From NCBI RefSeq assembly GCF_000239775.1, contig NZ_CAFI01000164.1, positions 1-44,965 of the forward strand: a stretch of 44,965 bases of DNA. The letters run 5' to 3'. Position numbers and translations under genes: made by a program. Source of the stretch: Bradyrhizobium sp. ORS 375. GTDB taxonomy: Bacteria > Pseudomonadota > Alphaproteobacteria > Rhizobiales > Xanthobacteraceae. The notes under the pieces were generated by a model. The model searched no databases. It was not told the DNA's origin and saw only the letters and a program-made list of their open reading frames with translations. Below, one piece after another: positions 17,608 to 28,300 of this stretch (its first letter is position 1; each line of letters starts with the position of its first letter).

Positions 17608-20600
17608 ATGCCTGTGACGTTTTCGCCACTTTATCCGCCCTTCGCCAATCCGACCCCGCCCGTGGACCATACATATTTGTTGGCGGCGACATCCCAGCCG
17701 GCGGGTGGCCCCTGGGTCGGCGCGTTCGCCTATGCGGTGAACGCAGCGCCCACGATGCGGCCACTGACGCTCGATCAGTTCTTCGCCATGGTGATCAACA
17801 ATCACCAGATTTTCCAGCATGCCGGCTTCGTCTTCCTGCCACAGGCGCCGGCGCAATCCAGCATGCCCGCATTTCGCGCCAGCATGCTGACTGCAGCTGG
17901 CGGATTTCCGCCGTTTGGCACAAATGCGACGTTGGGGGGCTTCGTGCTGTGGTTGCAGCAGCTCGACTCTCTGGCGCAGGGCCTCAGCCTGCCGTACCCG
18001 GCCTACGCGCTGAAGCCCCAATCTTATCGGCTATTTGCGGCCGGCGGCCGGGGACGGACGCTATTCTTTGACGCGAGCGCTGTCGGCTCATCCAGTCCGC
18101 TGAGCTACGGCGGCGACAGTCTCGTGATCTCCCCCGCTGGACTGGCAGCGCTGTCCTTCGGCGATGCAGCGCCGAGCCAGCCGGCCGTCAAGCTGGCCTC
18201 GCTATCTGTGCCGCTCACGGGACAAACCGCGGGCTGTCTTAGTTTTTCCGGCGTCAATGCCGGCGCGCTGACCGCCTTCGACTTCGGTTTCGACTATGCC
18301 ATGGCGCAGGACGGTGGCCCGCCGAGCAGGCTGCCATTCCCGCTGCTCGATAGCAGCGAGGCGCTGGCGGGGGCGACGGTCAACGGCGTCATCGATCCGT
18401 TCGGCTTCGGCAATCCGGCCCGCAACAACCTGGCAATTACGCCGGCGGGCGGCAGCTTCGTTTCGGCATATCGTACGGTCTGGAACGAGAAGCTTTCCCT
18501 CAGGCCCGGCACGGGCGCCCAGTTCGTCGCGGCCGCCGCGGTCGATCCGGTCCAGCCGGCGCGACTCTATTTCGCGCCCAGCGGCGACTTTGCGATGACC
18601 GTGCCCGGTGCAACCCAAGCAGCGCACCGGCTGGTCTGCGGCTTCGCAACCACGGAGCAGATCGGCTTTGCCGACGGCGACCTGATGCGCTTCATGCCGG
18701 GCACGCCGGCCGACATTGCGGTGACGACGGCCACGAACGGCAGCTTGACGTTCGGTCCCGGCCCGAACAACGGCCATACCACCGCGCTGGCCGCGGTCGT
18801 CAAGAGCGGCGCGACGCCGCCCTACAATGTCTACTATTCCGAATCGGCGAACTCGCCGCTGTTCAGCCCTGGGGCTGGCACGGCCCAGGATCCTCGATTG
18901 CTGCGGCATGACGGTTTCGCCTTGCGCGCGTTGCCGCCAAATTTGCCCGTTGGCGCCGCCTTTCCGCTGCTGCCCTATGGCGCGGTGACGCCAACACCCG
19001 GATTCGCTGCGCAGACTGGCGCCCTCGCGGCATTCGAATATGGCTATCTCGCAACGACTCGCGCCCAGGTGATCCGCGAGCTGCCGGCTCAGTCGGCGGA
19101 TCTCGGCGATCCGCGCAAGATCGCGGTCACGCCGCAGGGCTATATCGTGGGCCTGGACGGCAAGGGCAACATCGTCTCGGTCGAGCTCGGCGCGGCCGCG
19201 GGCTGCCAACTCACCTTCCAGGCGCTGGGAGCCGACAGGGCCCCGACCGGCCAGCCATTGCCGGAGAACATCCGCGACGCCTTCCTGGCCCCTCAGCAGT
19301 TCATCGTGATCAGCGCGGCCACGGCGGATTATATCGCCAACTGCACCGTGACCCTCGCCATGAGCGGCTGGGGATTCTCTTTCGCACCCGCCTCGCCCGA
19401 CAAGATCGCACCCGGCGACTATCAGTCGGTGCTGATCATCAAATCGGCGCAGGGGCGCGTCAGCGATCTTGCATCCACTCCTGCGGCCTGGACCGGCTAT
19501 CAGCAATTCAACGTCGCCGCGCTTGATCCGACCGGCGCGGTGCTGTCTGGCTGGCTCAGCAGCTACATCGCCAATGCCAAGGCCCAGTACAACAACGGCC
19601 TCGGGCTCGCCGGCCTACAGACCTTCTGCGAACTGGTCGACGATCCCGAATGGAACGGCTTCCTGTGCCTGAACGTGCCGGTTGCCGCAGGCCAGCTCGA
19701 CCCGAGCCTGTCGTTTTTGCTCGCTGGCGTCGACCCCAGTGCGCTCGTCGCCCATCACGTCGGCTGCGCCGTCAATCACACGGTCTACGACGGCAGCTCC
19801 TATGCTCCGGACAGCGCGTTCTTCGGCCTCGTGCATTATCTCAGTCCGGGCACGTCGCCCAACGGAAGCCCGGGCTCGGGCTTCATCGCGACCTCGGCGG
19901 TCTATGATTTCCAGCTGCTGGCGCTCGAGACCCTGTTCGAGAACTCGGCGCTGAAGAGCTTTTCCTCGAGCGCCGCCGTCATCCTCAACGCGTTGTTCGG
20001 CGATGCCGTGCTGGGCGCGCCGAGTGGTCCCGGCCCGATCGCAACCGACCTCATCATCATCCGCGGCGCTCTGCAGCAGAACGACGGTGCGCCGAGCTAC
20101 GTGTTCGCAACCGCGCCGGGCGCGACCAGCACGTTCTATCTGTCGAGCAGCGCAATCGACCGCATCGAGATCGACCGCGCGCTGGTCGCACAGAACGCCG
20201 ATGTCGATCAGACCTCATCCGTCACCTTCCAGATGTCGGGCTGGATGGGCACACTGCCGCCAGCCAGCGGCGACTTCGACCTGTTGTCCTACGCCGCGGT
20301 CTCCTTCGTCAATTTCGGGCTGACCATGTCCTATGACTCGAACAGAAGTCCCACGCCCGGCGGTCACAAGAGCTTCAGGAGGGATCTCAGCGGCTTCACC
20401 TTGAGCGGCCTGCCCGACAAGCTGTTCACGGGCAGTTTCGTCGACACCAGTTCGGCCGCGGCCAACACCCTCTACCGCCCTGACAGCTTCGCTGCCAGCT
20501 TCCCGCTGCAGCTCAAAGGCTTCGTCATCGGAGCGGACAGCAAATCGCCGGCCGATCTGGGCTACCGCGAGCTCACCACAAATCCATCAACCGGCGGCGC

Positions 20601-21039
20601 CTCTCCGAGCGGCGAATGGTACGGCCTCGCCTTCGATCTGCCGCTCGGTGGCTCCGGCTCGCTCGATGCATCTGGATTGATCAATGCCCAGCTGATGTTC
20701 ACCTGGACGGCGGGCGGCACCGGCGTGGCGGCCTACGCGCCCTTCATCCGGCTCTCGGGACCTGGGGGCGTCAATCTGAGCTTCGATCTCGAGGGCATCC
20801 TCAGATTCGGGGCCGACGGCATCATGCTGTCGCGCATCGCGCAGGGACAGCAGTCGGTCTACGTCTTCACCTTCGCGTCGGTGGGCGTCACCGTGTTCAC
20901 GCGCTCGTTCCCGCCGAAGGGCTCGACCAACATCCTCGTCGCGGGTTTCGGCGACCGCACGCTTGGCTGGTTCGGCGCCTATGTCGACCCGAAGGCGCCG
21001 CCGCTCGCGCCGACCCAAGCTGTGACGGGAGGACATTGA
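17608..21039 (+). CDS. Large protein of unknown function (1143 aa), first gene of giant operon
   Basis: I recognise no family. The protein has no signal peptide and no membrane span, and is rich in Ala, Gly, Ser, Pro and Phe with little Lys or Cys. It looks like a multidomain beta protein. Two segments share the pattern VTxxMSGWxxxxxPASxD (MSGW at residues 585 and 876), suggesting duplicated domains about 290 residues apart. The last 100 residues contain regular beta pairs (FDLEGILRFGADGIML, FTFASVGVTVFTRSFPP, AGFGDRTLGWFGAYV). The ATG at 17608 is preceded by GAGAGGGGG; the frame is open to 17422, but that part overlaps the divergent barrel gene. Its TGA overlaps the ATG of the EEP gene by 1 nt, implying coupled translation. 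A role as structural or binding partner of the next two products is inferred. Confidence 0.8.
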   Translation: MPVTFSPLYPPFANPTPPVDHTYLLAATSQPAGGPWVGAFAYAVNAAPTMRPLTLDQFFAMVINNHQIFQHAGFVFLPQAPAQSSMPAFRASMLTAAGGFPPFGTNATLGGFVLWLQQLDSLAQGLSLPYPAYALKPQSYRLFAAGGRGRTLFFDASAVGSSSPLSYGGDSLVISPAGLAALSFGDAAPSQPAVKLASLSVPLTGQTAGCLSFSGVNAGALTAFDFGFDYAMAQDGGPPSRLPFPLLDSSEALAGATVNGVIDPFGFGNPARNNLAITPAGGSFVSAYRTVWNEKLSLRPGTGAQFVAAAAVDPVQPARLYFAPSGDFAMTVPGATQAAHRLVCGFATTEQIGFADGDLMRFMPGTPADIAVTTATNGSLTFGPGPNNGHTTALAAVVKSGATPPYNVYYSESANSPLFSPGAGTAQDPRLLRHDGFALRALPPNLPVGAAFPLLPYGAVTPTPGFAAQTGALAAFEYGYLATTRAQVIRELPAQSADLGDPRKIAVTPQGYIVGLDGKGNIVSVELGAAAGCQLTFQALGADRAPTGQPLPENIRDAFLAPQQFIVISAATADYIANCTVTLAMSGWGFSFAPASPDKIAPGDYQSVLIIKSAQGRVSDLASTPAAWTGYQQFNVAALDPTGAVLSGWLSSYIANAKAQYNNGLGLAGLQTFCELVDDPEWNGFLCLNVPVAAGQLDPSLSFLLAGVDPSALVAHHVGCAVNHTVYDGSSYAPDSAFFGLVHYLSPGTSPNGSPGSGFIATSAVYDFQLLALETLFENSALKSFSSSAAVILNALFGDAVLGAPSGPGPIATDLIIIRGALQQNDGAPSYVFATAPGATSTFYLSSSAIDRIEIDRALVAQNADVDQTSSVTFQMSGWMGTLPPASGDFDLLSYAAVSFVNFGLTMSYDSNRSPTPGGHKSFRRDLSGFTLSGLPDKLFTGSFVDTSSAAANTLYRPDSFAASFPLQLKGFVIGADSKSPADLGYRELTTNPSTGGASPSGEWYGLAFDLPLGGSGSLDASGLINAQLMFTWTAGGTGVAAYAPFIRLSGPGGVNLSFDLEGILRFGADGIMLSRIAQGQQSVYVFTFASVGVTVFTRSFPPKGSTNILVAGFGDRTLGWFGAYVDPKAPPLAPTQAVTGGH

Positions 21040-22301
21040 TGGCCGTCACTGCGCTCGCCTGGAACCTGGAGGAATTCGGCGCCCGCTACGGGCTCGAGGC
21101 CACCGGCCGCCAATGCGAGATCATCCGCTGCGGCCTGGCGGCCGCGGTCGTGGCCGATCTCGGCGCCCAGGTGCTGGTGATCCAGGAGCTCAGGGTTCAG
21201 GGCATCCCGTTTCTCGCGCGTCTGCAGACCTTTCTCAACGCGACCGGCAACAATGATTGGCACTTCGATTGGATTCCAGGCGCCATCGCGGGTGCCGGGG
21301 CGATGCCGCCCGCGGTGATCGGCGATCTCGGCTTCACCGGAGAGGGCAATCTCGAGGGCTACGCTGTGCTTTATCGCAACGGTTATGCGCGGCAGCAAGC
21401 CGGAGGCCGGTCCGCTGGCCAGGATACCGTCGCCACGGCCGGCGGCGGCGGCGCCAATCGCATCGATCTCGTGCTGGACGGACCACCGATCCAGTTCAAC
21501 GCGAATAACCCGGTGATCACCTTCAACGCGCTCGGCGGGGCGACAGCGCTGGGCTTTCCCACCTCGACCTGTCCGGATGCCAACATCGTGCGCAACCTGC
21601 GCGGCGGGCGCGTCTTCCGCTCGAACGACGTCATTCCGCAGCAACGACGGTCGCGGCGGCCGTGCCAGATCTCGATCGTCGATCCCAATGCCAATCCGCA
21701 GACGCCGGTGTCGACCGTGGTCTATCACGCACCGGTCGGACAGAACAATTCCAAGAGTCCCATCTACGGCGCTCTGCTCGGCTTTGCCGCCGGCGCGCTG
21801 GGCGCCAATGCAGGCGCCCGGGGCTACCTCGGCGACTTCAACGTGGTCGTCAACGGCGATCTGACCGTTCTTCGCAACCGCGCCACTGCCTTGAACTTCG
21901 TCGCCCAGACCTACGCCAACAACGCGTTTGCCAATACGTCGGTCCATTCCGCCGTCGGCACCAACGGTCCCTGGCATCAGGGCGCAGGCGTACTGACCTC
22001 GCCGCGCGACATCGGTCTCGGCACCACGGCCAACGCGACCAGCGTGCCCGACGTGCTTGGGCTTTTCACCCAGAACGGGACGCGCGCCTACAAGATGCTC
22101 AGGCTGCAGACCGTCCGAAACTTCATCACCAACACCCTGCTGCCGCGGGTGGGTCATTGGTTTCCCAACAATGCAGGAACGGTCGTGACCGAATTCTATT
22201 CCGGCGGTCCCTACACGATCGGCGATGTCGCGACAGGGCGAGCGCTGATGTTCAATCTCCTGCTCAGCGATCACCTTCCCGTCCAGATCGTACAGAACTA
22301 A
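21039..22301 (+). CDS. Endonuclease/exonuclease/phosphatase (EEP) fold enzyme
   Basis: A 420-aa protein with every hallmark of the EEP (DNase I-like) superfamily in order: Asn9 in AWNLEEFG, the metal-binding Glu50 in VLVIQELR, His230 in VVYHAPVG, Asp266/Asn268 in YLGDFNVV, and the catalytic Asp411-His412 in LLLSDHLPVQI at the very end. Members cleave phosphoester bonds in nucleic acids, phosphoinositides or sphingomyelin; which applies here cannot be told. There is no signal peptide. The start at 21039 follows GGGAGG and overlaps the preceding stop by 1 nt; an 11-nt gap separates it from the giant gene. It is the only recognisable enzyme of the operon and so its probable effector or processing activity. 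It is longer than minimal EEP domains (about 250 aa), with a large insertion around residues 95-220. Confidence 0.85.
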   Translation: MAVTALAWNLEEFGARYGLEATGRQCEIIRCGLAAAVVADLGAQVLVIQELRVQGIPFLARLQTFLNATGNNDWHFDWIPGAIAGAGAMPPAVIGDLGFTGEGNLEGYAVLYRNGYARQQAGGRSAGQDTVATAGGGGANRIDLVLDGPPIQFNANNPVITFNALGGATALGFPTSTCPDANIVRNLRGGRVFRSNDVIPQQRRSRRPCQISIVDPNANPQTPVSTVVYHAPVGQNNSKSPIYGALLGFAAGALGANAGARGYLGDFNVVVNGDLTVLRNRATALNFVAQTYANNAFANTSVHSAVGTNGPWHQGAGVLTSPRDIGLGTTANATSVPDVLGLFTQNGTRAYKMLRLQTVRNFITNTLLPRVGHWFPNNAGTVVTEFYSGGPYTIGDVATGRALMFNLLLSDHLPVQIVQN

Positions 22302-22312
22302 GCGAGCAGACG

Positions 22313-25300
22313 ATGGCAACGATCACCGGCACCCCATCCGATGCGATCCGGCAGGCCGTCAGCGACTCCATCAAATCGGGCAAGCCGCTGGTGGTCGCGA
22401 CGGCCGACCTCATCGCGGCATCGCCGCTGGCCGATCTGCCCGTGGTGTCCACGGTGATTGCGTTCGACCCCGGCGAAGACCCGCTGGCCGATCTCGGCCT
22501 GTATCGCCTGGCCTCTTTGTTTCCCGGCCTGCCGCTGGCGCAATGGCTGCCGCGCGACGGATTGTTGTCGCCGTTGACGAGCGACAACAGCCTGGTCTCG
22601 GTCGACGAGATGGGCTTCGAGGTTCTCAAGGATGGCAATGGCGGATCCAGCCAGCTGGTCGGCCTGTCGGTCGGCGTCGCCCTGGGACGGCAGCGCGCCG
22701 GCTTTTCCGTCACGGTGCTCGATGCCCTCCACATCACCGCGACGCTGTCCCACATCAATCTCGCCGTTCAGGGCCCATTCTCCTCTCCCTTCGTCACCGC
22801 GACGCTCAGCGGCAGCCTCACCTTCGGCGCACTCGATCTCGATGTCGCGGTCGAGTGCCCGAGCTTCACGTTCACCGCCACCGAGGCCTCGGGATCGAAG
22901 CCGAGCTTCAAAGCACTGCTGGACGCCTTCAAGCTGCCTTCGCCTGCCTCCTTTGCCAATCTGCTGCTGAGCGGCCTGCAACTCACCGTGATGAGCCGCG
23001 ACAAGGCGGTCAACTTCATGGCGCAAGTGACGACGCCGGACGGCAAGCCGTTCTCGATCCTCGACGGCGTGCTCGCGCTCGACAGCCTGACGCTCGGCGT
23101 CCAATACGCGCAGGCGGCCACGACGGCGTCGATGGCGGCCCAGTTGCTCGTCCACGACAAGATCGCCCTCGGCGTCGTCCTGATGGCCGACGCTGGATCG
23201 GGTGCGAGCTGGACAGCGGCAGCCGGACTCGACCTGCCGGCCACGCTCGCCAATCTCGGCAAGCCGCAAGCCACCTCGCTGCCCTTCGGCGACCTGCTGG
23301 GCGCACTCGGGCTCGACCTGCCCACGGACATGCAGTCGTTCCTCGACCATGTCGCCTTGGAGGCCCTGGACGGCAGCGTCACCATCCCGCAGGACAGCGC
23401 GACCACGTGGCAATTGCACGTCGCCTTCGCGACCAATTGGACGCTCGGCGGCATCGCCATTTCGACCGATACCGATGCCCAGCTCGGCAGCGGCAGCAAC
23501 ATCATCGTCGGCGCGCTCGACATCGACGGCTTTGCGCTGGTGCTCACCTTCGATTTCTCCAGCAAGCAATCGGGGGCCGGCACCACCGTGTCGGTCAGCG
23601 CCCCGAAGATCGCCGGATTGAAGGGCACCTTCGACATCTCCCAGAACAAGTTGACGCTGTCGACCAGCAATGACCCGCACCAACCATCCACCCTTGGGCA
23701 GCTGCTGGCGGACTTCGTCGCGATCTTCACCGGGAATTCCTTCACCACTTTGCCCGAGCCGTGGGATCTCCTGAACGGCATCGGGCTGAACAACTTTTCG
23801 TTGTCGATCACGCTCGGGCAGACGTCGCGCGTTGTCGAGATCGACTATGAGGGATTGGACTTCAATTTCCTTGGCTGCTCCGTGGCCGGTTTCGGCCTCG
23901 TCTATGACAGCGCGAAGGCGAAGACCGGCTCGGGCTTCAGCTTCACGGTCAAGGGCAACTTCCCGATGCTCGGCACCTCCAGCAATCCAAGCTGGGACCC
24001 GACGCAACCATCGCAGGCCCCGAACGCACCGGGACTCGGCGCAGCCTATCTCGACGTGGTGCTCGCCGCTTTCGGCCAGCATGTCGGGCTGCCGACCCAG
24101 CCGGTTTCGGTCGAGGATGCGCTGATCCAGATCCAGAACATCGTTGCCGGCATCAGCGGGGGCAACCCGTTGCCGGTCCACCTGTTCGACAAGGATGCGG
24201 GGTGGCTGATCGGCGCCCGCATGATCCTGCTCGGGCAGATCGACGTGCGGCTGGTGTTCGCCGATCCGCAGATCTATGGCGTGCATCTTCTCGTGCGCGA
24301 CGACCTCAACATCGAGGGCGCGCCGAAATCGGCCTATCTCGACGCCCTGGTCGGGCTGTCGGCCGAGATCCTTTATCGCAAGGTCTCGGCCACCATCGGC
24401 GTCTACGAAGCCTATCTGACGCTGCCCGACAAGATCCGCAAGATCAACATGGAGGCTTTCGAGGTCCAGCTGCCGTCGCTGGGCGTCAAGGTGTTCACCA
24501 ATGGCGACTTCGAAATCGACATCGGCTATCCGCACAATGGCGACTTCTCGCATTCGGCGGTGATTGCCGCGGCCGAATATTACGGCTCGGGCGGTCTGCT
24601 GTTCGGTAAGCTGTCGGGCGCCACCGATGACAAGCTGCCGCCGATCGCGATCGGCAGCAACAATCTGCCGGTCGGTGCCTTCGGCAACGTCATCGAGATC
24701 GGGCTCGGCTTCCGCATCGGCATCTACCGCGAGTTCTCGGCCGGGCCGATGTCGGCATCGCTCGGCGTGCTGCTGCAGGGCATTTTCCAGGGCACGTTCT
24801 CGAAATTCACCAGCAACCCGGTCGGCGGCCAGCAGAAGTCCGAGGAGTACTACAACGTCTATGCCTCGCTGACGATCATCGGCAAGCTCGAGGGCAAGAT
24901 CGACTTCGCGATCATCTCGGCGTCATTGCTGGTCGAGATCACGATTTCGATCGCGGTCAATGCCGAATCGCACCGCCAGGTCACGGTGCCGATGTCGGCG
25001 AGCGTCGACGTCGAGCTCACTGTCTCGATCAATTGCGGCCTGTTCACGATCCACATCCATGTCGGCTTCTCGACCACCGTCAGCTACACCGCGACCTTCG
25101 GCTCCGACACCTGGCAGGACGCGTTGTGGAACAAGACATCGCCGGTCGCGATGCTGCGGGCCGAACGCATGTTCGCGACGGCTTTGGCGGCGCCGCCGCC
25201 GGTCGCCTATCCGCCTCTGAACTGCCAGCCGCTGGCGCTCGCCCTCTATGTCGTGCCGCAACTGACGCTTGGACTTGCAACTCCGACGGCCTCACAACCC

Positions 25301-28300
25301 GACTGGATCTACGTCGTCCAGACGGCACTGATGTCGCCGCAGACGAAAACGCCGTCGCAGGTCAAGCTCGCTGGCGCAGCCGGCCCGAGCCCGGCGAACG
25401 AGGCGGTGAAGCTGTTCACCGCGTGGATGCTGCAGGCGTATCAGAGTTGGGCCCGCCATGTGACACCGGCCAGCGCGCCGACGCCGGATGCGCTGTACCA
25501 GGCGATCACCGTGCTGCCGGCCGACCTCGACGGCCTGTCGAACTATCTGAGCAGCATCGGCCAGCCAGGCTCGACCGCACGCGCCCCGTCGTCGACCGAG
25601 CTGCAATCCTTTTTCGGCGCAAATCTGCGGCTGACGGCGCAGGCCTTGACCGCCGGCACCGACTACGGCCTCGCCTTCTTCCCGCTGCTTCCCGGCACCA
25701 TCGTGTCGGTTTCGACCGAGACGGTGCCGCTCGCGACCGCAGATCTCGCAACCATCGTGACCGACTACCTGCGCATCACCGTTCAAGCCGCGCTGCACGG
25801 CGCGAGCCAGCTCATCGGGACCTCACCGGTCGCGCTGTCCGCCCTCTACGATCTGATGGAGCAGACGAGCGGCCCCGCCCCCTCCGCGATGTCGTCGGCG
25901 GTCGGCAATGGCACGCGCTTCATGCTGCACGGAACGCGCATCGGGCAGCAGGCGCTTTACAGCGCCACTGGGCAGGAGGCGGTCGTCGCCAATCCCGCGG
26001 CGCCATCGCCGACGGCGAATCTCGCCAATTCGGCGGCTCAGTCCTGGGGCCTGGTGCCGCCGACCCAGCCGATTCCGATCGGCATTCAGATCCCGACGTC
26101 CGTGACGGGCGTCGATGATTCCAGCGCGGTGGCCGCCACGATGTCGCTGGCCGCGGCCGCGCCGCGCAGCTTCACGCTGGCCAACGGCCAGCCCGGCAAG
26201 GTGCTCGCCAGCTCCGGCACATCAGCCTATCTGCGCAGCCTGCCGCCGGCGCTGATCAGCACGATCGCCGCCGCCGACGCCGCGCGGCTGTTCCATCTGC
26301 AGACGCTGGACGCTCAGAATGTCGCGCACGACGTGCCGGCATCGGCCTATGCGTGGTGCGCGACCATTTCCTTTACGGTCCGGCGCGTGCCTGCCGCCGA
26401 ATCCACCGGCGCCAAGCCGACCTACCTCGCTAACGTCTACGAGCTGTTCGGGGTGCAGTCCGACGACCTGCGGGTGCTGGAAAAGATCTATCAGCGGAAG
26501 GATGCCCAGCCACCGACCGCGCTCGAGATCGCCTATGTCGCCGGCAGCGGCAGCACCGGCTCCGGCGCGCTGTCGATCCAACTGGTCACGGTACAGCAGA
26601 CCTTCATCTTCCGCAGCAACGTCTCCACCGAGACCAATCCGCCGCGCATGCTGATGGCGGTGCGCGCAGCGGCCGCCGTCCCCGCACCGGATCCTGCGAT
26701 CATCACCTTCATCGAACACATGATGACCGGTGGACTGACCAACTCCGGCGGCTACTATCTCTACTTCGGCGCGCCGACGCCGCTGCCCGACGACCTGTTT
26801 GACAGCGACGGGCTGGGTCAGCTGCAGCTCGTCGTCTCCTTCAACCTGCCGCAGCAGACCAAGTCATCGGCAGATTTCGGCGCAGCACTCGACGGCACGG
26901 TGAACGCCGCGCGCGTGAGCGACCCGACCGCGGGCGCCGACCCGACGCTGTTTGCCTCCGCCTGGACCTTGCAGGACCTGCACGCCACCGCACCGACCGG
27001 CAATGTCGGCATCCGGGTGACGCGCCTGACGCCGCCATCCACCAGCGACTATCAGGCGACGCTGGACAATCTGTTCCACCTGCTCGCCTTCGTCCCGCAG
27101 GCTCCGGTGACCGCAAGCGGCCACGCCGTGCCGATCGTGAATCCGCCGCGCGATCAGTTCGTCACCGGCCCGTTGCGCGACGACGCCGCGGCCGCACAGG
27201 GACGCATCGCCTATCAACGCCTGTTCAACCTGCTCGAACTCACCGGCAACGCGTGGCCGAGCGATCCGGCGGACCTCGGCATCCCGGCGCCGCCGATCGA
27301 CTCGGAGACGCTGCTGGCGCTCGACCCCTACATGTTCATCGGCGGCTCGCTGTCGCTCGGCTTCGAATGGATCGATCTCTATGGCAACATGCTGCCGTCG
27401 CGGCAGTTGACGACATCGGCGCTGCCGGTGGGCTACACCGATCCGGTGGCGGGCCTCGGCGACTGGCCGCATCTGGTGTATGGCTACATGGTGCAGCAGG
27501 TCGGCGGGCAGCGGGTGCTCACGCTGAAGCGGACCTTCGTCTACCAGTCCGACTCGGACGTTCGCCGCACCAACAATCTCAAGCGCACCTATGCCACCAT
27601 CTTCCATCAGCTCGGCGACATCGACGCCAGCGTGACGGTGTCGTTCCTGTCGCAGCCGCTGTCTGTTCCGATCGGGGGCGGCAGCATCGCCGACCTGCTC
27701 CGAGCCGACATCAAGGCCATCCTGACGGCCATTAAAGCCGGCGCAGGCTGTGCGCTGGCCGATCTCTCCTTGACGCTGCCAGCGGACGACTCCGCCTATC
27801 ACGCCGACGTGCTGTTCCCGCTCACCGCGACCATGACCTTCAAACGGCGCGGCCCCGTCGATTCCAACTTCGCCTCGGATGCGGCGATCGCCGTCATGAC
27901 GACGGTGCTGTCGCCCTATTACCCGACCGAAGCCGGCAGCTCGGTGCAGTCCTATGCGGTGTTCGCAACCGCGTTCGAGCAGGCGCTGGCCTCGACCCGG
28001 ATGAAGGTGCTGGCCGGCGATGCCGACGTACCTGGCGGCGCGCAATTGTGGATCATGCGCTACGGCACCGACGCGCTCACCGTCGCCTTCGGACCCCCGA
28101 CCGGCTTCGCGCCAAAACCCCTGGCCTACGCGCCGCCCGGCGTCAACAACACGCTGATCAGCCGCGGCGGCATCAGCGGCGCCAATCTCGACGAGCTCAT
28201 CGCAAAGCAGAGTCCGGACAACGCGTTCCTGCTCGGCGCCACGGCGATGACCGCCACCGACCTCGACCTCGACGGCGCCTTCGCGAATTTTCTCGCCATG

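Noticed and set aside
22298-24553. Minus-strand frame of 751 codons opposite the giant gene
   Set aside because: Arg/Asp/Gly/Glu-rich low-quality product with no motif. The plus-strand frame is much longer, continuous, preceded by a start in the right place and part of a packed operon.
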